Below are positions 10,142 through 18,200 of a DNA stretch of 64,000 nt, piece by piece. The notes under the pieces were generated by a model. The model did no database searches. It worked only from the letters and a program-made list of their open reading frames with translations, and was not told the DNA's origin. Position 1 is the first letter of the stretch. Every line of letters starts with the position of its first letter. This DNA comes from Bacteroidaceae bacterium (GTDB taxonomy: Bacteria > Bacteroidota > Bacteroidia > Bacteroidales > Barnesiellaceae_A), in NCBI GenBank assembly GCA_017481745.1, contig JAFUOV010000006.1:62001-126000 (forward strand), read 5' to 3'. The position numbers and the translations under genes were made by a program.

Positions 10142-11458
10142 ATGATTGATAATTCTATTTTTCAAGATAAAACAGCGGTATTCTATACATTGGGTTGTAA
10201 ACTCAATTTTGCCGAAACTTCTACATTGGGGCAACTTCTTGCCGAGCAGGGTATTCGTAAAGCGCGTCCCGGCGAGAAGGCTCACCTGTGTGTGGTGAAT
10301 ACTTGTTCGGTTACCGAGTTGGCAGATAAGAAGTGTCGCCAAGCTATTCGTCGCATTGCTCGCAAGCATCCCGATGCTTTTATGGTTGTAACGGGTTGCT
10401 ATGCACAGTTGAAACCTCAGGAGATTGTCGATATGCCCGAGGTTGACTTGGTGTTGGGCGCCGAGCAGAAATTGGATATTCTCAAATATTTGCCTTCGCT
10501 CGATAAAGCGCAGCAGGGCGATATGATTGTTACTCCGCACAAAGACATTCGGTTGTTCAGCCCCTCGTGCTCGCGAGGCGACCGCACACGCTATTTCTTG
10601 AAGGTACAAGATGGTTGCGACTATTATTGTACCTATTGTACTATCCCATTTGCCCGAGGTCGCAGCCGCAGTGGTTCGGTGGCACAAATGGTTGAGCAGG
10701 CTCGTGAGGTGGCTGCTGCCGGTGGTAAGGAGATTGTGATTACCGGTGTCAACATTGGCGACTTTGGCAAGCACAGCGATGAAGACTTTTATGACTTGAT
10801 ACGTGCGCTCGACGAGGTGGAGGGTATAGAACGCTATCGTATATCTTCTATCGAGCCCGATTTGCTCACCGACGAGATGATAGAGTTTGTAGCTCAATCG
10901 AAGCGTTTCTGTCGCCACTTTCATATTCCATTGCAATCGGGTAGCGATACCGTCTTGAAGTTGATGCGTCGCCATTACGATACGGCTCTTTTTGCCCACA
11001 AGGTCAACTACATCAAGGCTGTCATGCCCGATGCGTTTATTGGTGTAGACCTTATTGCCGGTATGCGTGGTGAAACAGATGAGTTGTTTGACGAGAGTTA
11101 TCGCTTTATCGCATCGCTCGATGTTACGCAGTTGCATGTCTTTACCTACTCCGAGCGCCCCAATACCAAGGCGTTGGGCATAGAGCCGGTTGTCGATATC
11201 CCCGAGCGACACCGCCGTTGCAACAGCCTCATAGAGTTGTCCGATGCTATGTTGCATCGTTTCTACGAAGCGCACAAAGGGTGTGTGCGACCGGTCTTGT
11301 TTGAACATCCTGCCAAGGGTGGTCCTATGCATGGTTTTACCGACAACTATATACGCGTAGAGATGCCTTACGACCGCGAGGCGGTTAATAAAGTGCGCAT
11401 GGTGCGATTGGGCGACTTTAACGAAGCAGGCGATGCCTTGACTGCTCAATATGAATAG
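10142..11458 (+). CDS. mtaB: tRNA (N6-threonylcarbamoyladenosine37) methylthiotransferase MtaB
   Basis: This radical-SAM methylthiotransferase converts t6A37 to ms2t6A37 in ANN-decoding tRNAs. The start at MIDNSIFQDK gives 438 residues; it follows a plus-strand TAACTTTG (-7 box) at 10114-10121, which excludes the longer upstream reading. The N-terminal domain has the three cluster cysteines in LGCKLN (C19), NTCSVT (C55) and TGCYAQ (C86). The radical-SAM cysteines are C159, C163 and C166 in DGCDYYCTYC. The CKLN form and lack of a MiaB-specific N-terminus favour MtaB over MiaB or RimO. It is the first gene of a rightward set with an acyltransferase (6-base gap) and a glycosyltransferase (4-base overlap). 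Confidence 0.92.
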   Translation: MIDNSIFQDKTAVFYTLGCKLNFAETSTLGQLLAEQGIRKARPGEKAHLCVVNTCSVTELADKKCRQAIRRIARKHPDAFMVVTGCYAQLKPQEIVDMPEVDLVLGAEQKLDILKYLPSLDKAQQGDMIVTPHKDIRLFSPSCSRGDRTRYFLKVQDGCDYYCTYCTIPFARGRSRSGSVAQMVEQAREVAAAGGKEIVITGVNIGDFGKHSDEDFYDLIRALDEVEGIERYRISSIEPDLLTDEMIEFVAQSKRFCRHFHIPLQSGSDTVLKLMRRHYDTALFAHKVNYIKAVMPDAFIGVDLIAGMRGETDELFDESYRFIASLDVTQLHVFTYSERPNTKALGIEPVVDIPERHRRCNSLIELSDAMLHRFYEAHKGCVRPVLFEHPAKGGPMHGFTDNYIRVEMPYDREAVNKVRMVRLGDFNEAGDALTAQYE

Positions 11459-11464
11459 TATCTT

Positions 11465-12364
11465 ATGAAAGATTTTTTCAGAAATATAGGATATTCATTG
11501 TTGTATGCTTTGCTGTTCTTGCTGGCATTACTGCCTCTACCTATATTATATATAGTGTCGGATGTACTATATATAATAGTATACTATGTGATAAAGTACA
11601 GGCGTAAGGTAGTGCGAGAGAATATGCAGAAAGTATATCCCGATATGTTGCAAAAGGAGCGCCTTTCCTTGGAACGCAATTTCTATAAGCACTTTACCGA
11701 CTACATGGTAGAGACCATCAAGTTGCTGCATATCAGTGATAAAGAGATGCGCCGTCGCATGGAGTTTGTCGATGCCGATGTGGTAGACCGTTACACTACA
11801 CAAGGGCGCTCTGTCATGTTGCTGTTGGGACACTATGGTAATTGGGAGTGGATACCGTCGCTCACCATGTGGTGTGCCCAGCCGCAAGGTATACAAGCCG
11901 GACAGATATACCGCCCGTTGCGTAATAAATGGTTCGACCAATTTTTCATCCGGCTGCGTGGTCGCTTTGGTACGCAATGTATTGCCAAGAACGATACTTT
12001 TCGAAACCTACTCAAGTGTAAGCGTGAAGGGCGAGTATCGCTCACCGGATTTATTGCCGATCAAACACCTTCGCCGCGCAATATACACCATTGGGTCGAC
12101 TTTTTGGGTCGTTCCACGCCGGTATTGACGGGCTTTGAAACCATCGCTCGAAAACTCGATATGGCTGTTGTATATATTGATGTCGAGGTGGTAAAGCGAG
12201 GTTATTACCGAGCCACATTCCGCTTGTTGGAAGATAATCCTGCCGCTTGTCCCGAATTTGATATAACCAATCGCTATAATGCTGCCATGGAGCAGACCAT
12301 ACGTCGTGCACCGCATGCTTGGCTGTGGACACACAAGCGTTGGAAATGGGAGCATATAAGATGA
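11465..12364 (+). CDS. lysophospholipid acyltransferase family protein (LpxL/HtrB-like)
   Basis: The 299-residue protein has an N-terminal hydrophobic segment (about residues 10-45) and the acyltransferase motif HYGNWE (His123...Glu128). Its pattern matches the LpxL/LpxM lauroyl/myristoyl acyltransferases that add a secondary acyl chain to lipid A at the inner membrane. It could alternatively act on an ornithine or glycine lipid, since Bacteroidota have several paralogues. Its stop overlaps the next start as ATGA, so it is coupled to the glycosyltransferase gene. This fits an envelope lipid role for the pair. Confidence 0.85.
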   Translation: MKDFFRNIGYSLLYALLFLLALLPLPILYIVSDVLYIIVYYVIKYRRKVVRENMQKVYPDMLQKERLSLERNFYKHFTDYMVETIKLLHISDKEMRRRMEFVDADVVDRYTTQGRSVMLLLGHYGNWEWIPSLTMWCAQPQGIQAGQIYRPLRNKWFDQFFIRLRGRFGTQCIAKNDTFRNLLKCKREGRVSLTGFIADQTPSPRNIHHWVDFLGRSTPVLTGFETIARKLDMAVVYIDVEVVKRGYYRATFRLLEDNPAACPEFDITNRYNAAMEQTIRRAPHAWLWTHKRWKWEHIR

Positions 12365-13389
12365 GAGATAATATGAAACCTATTGCAGTCGTAATACTTA
12401 ATTGGAATGGGACTAAATTGCTCCAACAATATCTGCCCTCGGTGTGTGCTCATACCGACGAGGCGATAGCCGATGTTATCGTGGCGGATAATGGCTCTAC
12501 CGACAATTCGCTCGATGTGATGCGCAACGAGTTTCCCTCGGTGCGTGTGATGGCTTTCCCCGAGAATTATGGATTTGCCGAAGGGTATAATCGTGCCATT
12601 GCAGAACTGCAGGAATACCCATATATAGTCTTGCTCAACTCCGATGTGGCAACTTCCAAGGGGTGGTTGCAACCATTGTACGAATATGCCGAGCAGCATC
12701 CCGACGTGGCAGCCTTGCAGCCCAAGATACGTGCCTACCGAGAGCCCGAGGCTTTTGAGTATGCCGGCGCTTGTGGCGGTTACTTAGACTGCAATGGATA
12801 TGCCTATTGTCGAGGTCGCATATTTGATACGGTAGAACGCGATAATGGGCAGTATGACGATGTATGCGAGGTGGCATGGGCATCGGGAGCAGCACTATTT
12901 GTGCGCACCGAGTTGTATATGCAAGCCGGTGGATTGGATGCAGCGTTTTTTGCCCACATGGAGGAGATAGACCTCTGTTGGCGATTGCGCTTGATGGGTT
13001 ATCGCATTATGGCAGTGCCTCAAGGCGAGGTGTTCCATTATGGCGGTGCATCGCTCGACAATTCAAGTCCTCGCAAGCTATACCTCAACTATCGCAACAA
13101 CTTGCTGATGATGTATAAAAACCTGCCTGCCGATATACGTGCGTGGCGTATCTTCCGCCGTAAGTTGTACGATGGCGTCTCGGCTGTAAAATATCTTGTG
13201 TCGGGCAATATGCCGTACGTAAAGGCTGTGTGGGATGCTCATCGCGACTATAATAAGATGAAAAATCAGTATCACACCCAACCTGCCGAAAATCGTTTGA
13301 ACGACTTGCCTCAAGGTCGTGTGAATATCATTCTCGATTACTTCCTGCGTGGGAAGAAAAAGTATAGCGACTTGAATATGTCAAGATAA
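12361..13389 (+). CDS. family 2 glycosyltransferase
   Basis: The start at 12361 forms an ATGA overlap with the upstream stop; MKPIAVV four codons further on is the alternative. The 342-residue protein has the GT2 nucleotide-sugar fold: NWNG near the N-terminus, DNGSTD as the first acidic motif, LLNSD as the DXD-like site and a distal EEIDLCWRL motif. The C-terminal YRNNLLMMYKN region resembles rhamnosyltransferase-like enzymes. No membrane segment is obvious, so it probably works at the cytoplasmic face of the inner membrane. Donor and acceptor unknown. Coupling to an LpxL-like gene suggests cell-envelope glycan or glycolipid synthesis. Confidence 0.88.
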   Translation: MRDNMKPIAVVILNWNGTKLLQQYLPSVCAHTDEAIADVIVADNGSTDNSLDVMRNEFPSVRVMAFPENYGFAEGYNRAIAELQEYPYIVLLNSDVATSKGWLQPLYEYAEQHPDVAALQPKIRAYREPEAFEYAGACGGYLDCNGYAYCRGRIFDTVERDNGQYDDVCEVAWASGAALFVRTELYMQAGGLDAAFFAHMEEIDLCWRLRLMGYRIMAVPQGEVFHYGGASLDNSSPRKLYLNYRNNLLMMYKNLPADIRAWRIFRRKLYDGVSAVKYLVSGNMPYVKAVWDAHRDYNKMKNQYHTQPAENRLNDLPQGRVNIILDYFLRGKKKYSDLNMSR

Positions 13390-13427
13390 AATCGGGTGGC
13401 TTCTGAATTTGTAACCCACCCGATTTT
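13388..13427. terminator. bidirectional terminator between convergent genes
   Basis: AAAATCGGGTGG (13388-13399) and CCACCCGATTTT (13416-13427) form a perfect 12-bp stem with A-rich and T-rich flanks. It serves the rightward glycosyltransferase gene and the leftward outer membrane protein gene, and begins inside the glycosyltransferase stop codon. Confidence 0.85.
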
Positions 13428-13456
13428 CGATATTTAGGTAATATGTTATAAGATAT

Positions 13457-14125
13457 TTATTGTGATATCAAATTTTTGGCTTCGTTTATAACTTTCTTGA
13501 CATCGCTCGAAGAGAATGTGCAACCCAAACTAATTTCAAGGTTATTATTCCAATTGCTCGAATAATAATAAGCTCGTCTTTTGGTATTACCGCTATATCC
13601 TACGGTCAGGTACATACCGACGGTACTGGTTATGCGATAATTGACACCCACCATCGGATTGATAAAGTAGGAACAGGGTGAGCAGAAATAGACACCTGTC
13701 GATAGAGATAAGAAAGGTTGACAACGTGTCTTGGTAAAGTAGATGCGAGCGTGCAAGTAAAGCGGTATGCCTACGGGGATGTCGTAACTGTATCTATATC
13801 CGCCATCCTCATAATTATGATCGCCATACTCGTCGTGGAAATTTAAACCAAGTCCTGCACCTAAGAAGAAATAGTTACTGAAACGATATCCCAAAATGTA
13901 GTCCAAACCACCACTATAATAAGGGTCATCAAAAAATTTGTTGGTAAACTCTACCGAGTGCTCAAATCCTCGTGCAACGGGAGGTAGTATGGTTCGTGGT
14001 TTTTTTACTTTTTCTATCTTTTTGGTTGTAGTGGTTGTTTGTGAAGTAGTAATGAGTTGAGCCGAAGAGAATACGGGAAATAGTAAACTCAATGATAACA
14101 ATGTGATAAATAATTTTGCTTTCAT
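13457..14125 (-). CDS. predicted outer membrane beta-barrel protein
   Basis: This 222-residue protein has a signal peptide (MKAKLFITLLSLSLLFPVFSSA). A Thr-rich, then Lys-rich linker follows (about residues 25-45). The rest alternates short aromatic- and glycine-rich strands such as YSGGLDYILGYRFSNYFFLGAGLG, typical of a small transmembrane beta-barrel. No enzyme motif is seen and no named family is claimed. It lies six bases after the stop of the upstream secreted-protein gene, so the pair is probably one operon. Confidence 0.7.
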   Translation of the reverse strand: MKAKLFITLLSLSLLFPVFSSAQLITTSQTTTTTKKIEKVKKPRTILPPVARGFEHSVEFTNKFFDDPYYSGGLDYILGYRFSNYFFLGAGLGLNFHDEYGDHNYEDGGYRYSYDIPVGIPLYLHARIYFTKTRCQPFLSLSTGVYFCSPCSYFINPMVGVNYRITSTVGMYLTVGYSGNTKRRAYYYSSNWNNNLEISLGCTFSSSDVKKVINEAKNLISQ

Positions 14126-14131
14126 AGTCGG

Positions 14132-14632
14132 TTATTTTTTAATATCGATTTGTGTATTTTTCGGATTGTTGATAATATCCAAGTTGTCTTTGCCCGAAGT
14201 AACATTCTTGGCTTGGCGTACAAGTTCAATATCGTTGAGGGTGGCGTTACGAAATCCTACATAGGTGGCAGGGTAGCCCGAAATGGTAATTTCCAAGTAA
14301 CCCTCATTATTTGTAATAATGTCTATAATTGTACCCACCAACAGGTCTGCTTTGTGGTTTTTGGCAGCACGGCTCAGGGCAATACTTTTAAAGTCGGGCA
14401 TAAGTTTTTCAATACCTTTCGCTACGGGATACTCCTTGAAAGCCTCGGTCTCGGTGTAGGTAATCTTAGTGGGAGAAACCTTGATGTCGGCAATAAGAGG
14501 GGTCAGCATCATACTATGTTCCGGCTCCAAGTTACGAGCCGATGACTCTTGGTACTCTACTCTCTCGCTTCGTTGTGCAAACGTGCACAGCGCTAAACTC
14601 ACCATTGTGAGTAGAAGAAATAATCTCTTCAT
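14132..14632 (-). CDS. conserved-type secreted hypothetical protein
   Basis: The 166-residue protein has a signal peptide (MKRLFLLLTMVSLALCTFAQ). The mature part is soluble with mixed alpha and beta character and a central KADLLVGTIIDI segment followed by GYLEITISGYPATYVGFR. Function not recognised. It is first in a two-gene leftward operon with the beta-barrel gene, so the two may work together at the outer membrane. Upstream lies the candidate non-coding RNA at 14679-14921; part of its transcript could read into this gene if its terminator leaks. Confidence 0.65.
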   Translation of the reverse strand: MKRLFLLLTMVSLALCTFAQRSERVEYQESSARNLEPEHSMMLTPLIADIKVSPTKITYTETEAFKEYPVAKGIEKLMPDFKSIALSRAAKNHKADLLVGTIIDIITNNEGYLEITISGYPATYVGFRNATLNDIELVRQAKNVTSGKDNLDIINNPKNTQIDIKK

Positions 14633-14678
14633 AATAAGTGTGTGTTTGGTAGCCTTTCACGTCCCATTAAGGCTATTA

Positions 14679-14921
14679 AAAAAAAGAAGCGTGGACGATG
14701 TTCTGTTTATCTTACAAGAGGCATCGCCAAACGCCCAACCACAATAAACAGCCCACCCCACGCATTGCCATATAACAACACCCCTTGCCGGGGTGGATGC
14801 TGGCAAGCATAGGCGTTTTTTTGACTGCTGTATCCTGTGGTAAAATTTTGGCGAATTTCTTGTAAAGGATAAAGCAAAAACGCTTTATTAAATAATAAAA
14901 AGAATGAACCTCTGTCATTCA
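14679..14921 (-). ncRNA. candidate structured small RNA, about 240 nt
   Basis: No convincing protein gene occupies this stretch, yet on the minus strand it has a promoter (14926-14957), dense self-complementarity and a U8 terminator. In transcript order: a long hairpin closed by AAAAACGC/GCGTTTTT arms (14876-14883 with 14813-14820), with an inner TATCCT/AGGATA stem; a small hairpin (14797-14810) with loop GGCA or its complement; a hairpin CACCCC/GGGGTG (14779-14795) whose loop can pair with the previous loop; and a 75-nt hairpin with GCGTGG/CCACGC (14689-14694 with 14758-14763) and CTGTTTAT/ATAAACAG (14703-14710 with 14744-14751), followed by TTCTTTTTTTT. No SRP, RNase P or tmRNA signature was found. 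Possible relatives to test are the Bacteroidales-1 RNA motif and 6S-type RNAs. The alternative is a long attenuator leader for the gene at 14632. Confidence 0.6.
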
Positions 14922-14925
14922 TTGG

Positions 14926-14957
14926 CAAAGTTAATAAAATATATTAGATAGTAACAA
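14926..14957 (-). promoter_or_regulatory. promoter of the candidate small RNA
   Basis: Minus strand TAACTTTG (14933-14926) is a full -7 box and TTG (14957-14955) is the -33 box, 21 bases apart. Transcription would start near 14919-14922, just before the folded region and about 290 bases before the next protein gene. Confidence 0.6.
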
Positions 14958-15061
14958 TTGCTTTGTAAAATTATTCTTGCTTTGAATGTTTGAAACGCCC
15001 ACTTCAAGGGTGCGGGAGAATTAGGAATGTGAAGATGGGATTTGGAAATTAGTTATGAGTA

Positions 15062-15217
15062 ATGAATATCGAGCAAATTGAATATCTCATCTGCTATAAT
15101 ATTCACCCCGATATTGTTCTAAAGTTATTGTATGGAGGTGAATCTTACCCCTATCTCTATTTCAAGAATCAGTATTGGGTAAATGCATACAAACTTAACG
15201 CGGCTGCGCCAAAATAA
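15062..15217 (+). CDS. possible small protein, 51 residues
   Basis: An open frame starts MNIEQIEYLI and ends NAAAPK, with ordinary amino-acid composition rich in Tyr, Ile and Leu and no low-complexity bias. The stop codon lies in the loop of the strong hairpin at 15196-15239, which would act as its terminator. No family recognised, and no good promoter or ribosome site was identified. It is the only rightward candidate in a stretch otherwise free of protein genes. It may equally be a chance frame or a gene remnant. Confidence 0.3.
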   Translation: MNIEQIEYLICYNIHPDIVLKLLYGGESYPYLYFKNQYWVNAYKLNAAAPK

Positions 15218-15239
15218 AAATCTGAGCGCAGCCGCGTTA
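15196..15239. terminator. strong hairpin terminator, 14-bp perfect stem
   Basis: TAACGCGGCTGCGC (15196-15209) is exactly complementary to GCGCAGCCGCGTTA (15226-15239) across a 16-nt A-rich loop. It lies 19 bases past the stop of the giant leftward gene and overlaps the end of the small rightward frame. There is a T-rich run only on the rightward side. Confidence 0.75.
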
Positions 15240-15258
15240 TTATTAGATTGCCAATCTC

Positions 15259-18200
15259 TTACAACCCTATAATCACCTTGCTTTGCGTGTCGTCTACTTG
15301 TACGATGTATATACCTTGTGGTAGGATGGCTGTGTTGATAACATACTCGGGTTCGCCGATGGTAGTGCCTCGGTAGATTGTTTTGCCCGAAGCATCGAAA
15401 AGACTTATGTGAGAACCCTTCTCGGCACCTGCAATATATACACGCTCCTCTTTTACGTATACTTGCAAACCGTCGGTTGTAATGTTGTCAACGCCTGCGG
15501 TTGAGGCTATGCGCACTACGTTAGAGCCTACTTCGCCACAGCCCGAATAGAGGGCTTTCACTTGGTATTCGTAGAAGTTGCCCGAGTGAATTTCTTCGTC
15601 GATGTAGAATGTCTCTTGCAATGGTGTTTCGTTGAGAAGTTCGCTGTTGCAATATAGGTTGTAACCAATGAACGAATTGCGCTCTGAAGTAGCCGCTTGT
15701 GCCAATTGTACACTGCGAATAGCCTCGTTGCTGTTGGTGGTCAATGGAGTAAAATCAATGGCTTGATAGTTGCGAGCCGCCTTGGCTATGCCCTTGTTGG
15801 CATATGCCCGCAAGCCCAATGTGATATTCCAGTTGCCGTCGATGTCGTTGGCGCTGAGGGTGCTCCAAGATCTACCATCCCTCGAGTAGAGGTCGCCACG
15901 ACCTACCTTGCCGGGACCTTCGTCATAACCCAGAGGCACTGATATTTCGTTGTGCTCTATGTATACTACTACGCGCAGGGTCTTCTCGGTATTGATGAGT
16001 AGCGGTTGTTCCAATTCGATGGTGTTGAAGCTGTATTGTATCAAGTCGGGAACGTATTGTTGTGCAATAAGGTTCTCGCCTTCGTAAATGAGTAGGAACA
16101 GAGCATCGGGTATCTGGTTGATGTATAGTTCTACCTCCGATAGCGACATGCGTTCGTAGGGTTTCAACTCGTCGCTGTTCCATTGCACACCGGCAAAGAA
16201 TGCTCCACCGCTGGGCATACCGGCAGCATCGTGTACACTACCGCTGTGCCATCTCAGATTTACCACATCGCCCAATGCCGGAGCGCTCCATGCGAGGCTG
16301 TTTGCACCACTCTCGAGAGTCTCGACAAAGAGCATACCCGGTTTCTGACAGCCATTGCTGTAGTCTACCTCTATCTCGACAGGTTCGCTATAATCGCTGA
16401 TGCACGATGATACGTAGTATGCTCGCACTTGATAGCTGTATTTGCCGGGCAACAGGTTGCGGTCGGTATAGGTAATATCGGTTATGAGTTCGGTATTGAG
16501 TTGTTCGCCGTCGCGCATGATGTCGTAGCCGTAGGCCTCACCTGTCAGGTGGCTGTCTATGGCAACAGCATCTATATATTGTGTAGTAGAGGCTGCTTCG
16601 TGGCGGATGGCAACATAATCGGTACCGGCAGGAATGGTAAAGTTGTATTGTTTCCAAGCCTCGGTGGTGCGAACTTCTCCCAATGGTATGAAGTCGACCT
16701 CGTTGTTGCCATTGACCGAAGTGAGCACTTTCAGCGTGCCGTTGCCCAAGTGGTCGTCGTGGTTGCGTGCTGCGAAAGAGAGAATAGTTTTCTCTTCGCT
16801 CTTGCCCAAGGGTATGGTGAGCCATCCGGCAGCACCTTTATTTATTTGCAATGAGAGGTTGCCTTGATATGCTACTTGGTCGGTTATACGCCACATATCG
16901 CCGATGTTTTGCCATTCGCTGTGTGCAAATGGTGTGCCGGCGGTGCCTTCCTCAAAGCTTTGGTATACACTTGCATTCATGGCTGTCGGGTCGACAAACG
17001 AGATGTTTACGTTGTAACCGTAGCTCGATTGTGTGGCGCGCACGTCGCAGGGAGCATCGCAATTCTCGGCATCGTAAATATCTACGATTGTTGTTGCAGA
17101 GCGTTCCGATGTGCTGCCGTCGATGTAGACGGTTTCTATCTCATACGAGTAGCTGCCCACAATGGTTTCGTCTTCCGAGAAGTAGCGATATGGCACAGGC
17201 TCGTCATTGCGTTTCTCTCCGTCGCGATATACATTATATCCTGCCAATCCCGGTATGCTGCCGAGGTCGAAGAAGATAAAGCGACAATTTGATTGTTCTT
17301 GCAATGCCACAGCCAATAGGTTCAAGCCCTCGTTGGTGGTGATAACCGACATACCGCCTGCCATAGAACCCATTTCGGGGGTAATCTCGATGTAGTTGCT
17401 TATGTCGATGTTCTTCTTTAGCTTGCCGGTAGCTTGCTCATAACAGCATATCATGTAGGGATGTTCGTAGCCTTGTTCAAAGGTATAAAGTGTTCCGTTG
17501 AAGTATGCCGAGCCGGATGCACCTTTGAGCATCGGTCCGTCGCCCAACTTGGCACCGCGCTTGCTTACGTATATGCTTGTTTCCCAATCGCCTACTTCAA
17601 ATCCGCCCTTGCCATTGTCCAACTCGGGGATGTAGGCAATATGGCGAGCAATTTCCGATACCGATATGGTGTCGAGAATGGCTTTGTTTTCCATATCCAA
17701 GCGATATATGGCGCTGTTGCCGTCGGTAGCATAGAAGTGCTCACCGTCGTATGCCAGGTTGCGAATACCGCCGAGGTTGCTGCTTATCAAGAAACTCTCG
17801 ATATATTCGCCTGTAAGGCTGTATTTGCATATTGTCCCGTTTGTGCTGTGCAGTGTCGTGTAGATGTATTGACCATCTGATGCGACACCCATCTCGCCCG
17901 AGAGGTTGCCACGGAACGAACTTACATACTCGGGATAGCCCTCCTCGGCTGTTGCTTGCACTTGTGCGAGGTCGATGGGGAATGAACTCTCGACAGGCAA
18001 GGGGAAGTCCCAACGTAGGTGTATTGTGCGGTTAAACTCGGTGACTCCTACTACATTGCGGGGAGGCAAAGCCGTACTAAGGTCTATGATTTGTGCAGTA
18101 ACCGCCTTGCTGAGAGCCGATTTTCCACCGTCGGCATATACCGATGATACTTGGTAGTTGTATTCGCCGGCAGTTGTTACCTCGTCGCTATAAGCGCAAT

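Noticed and set aside
9986..11449. A 487-codon open frame on the minus strand across mtaB
   Set aside because: It lies antisense to mtaB over its whole length, has no family motif or signal, and the mtaB frame carries all expected cysteine motifs and a promoter. It is a composition shadow.
14679..14921. SRP RNA, RNase P RNA or tmRNA
   Set aside because: The SRP GGAA loop motif, the RNase P GAGGAAAGTCC core and tRNA-like ends of tmRNA are all missing.
14707..14928. Two overlapping minus-strand frames of 73 and 68 codons in the structured region
   Set aside because: Both run through hairpin arms and loops in different frames, one starts inside the promoter region, and their composition is poor. 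The RNA structure and terminator explain the region better.
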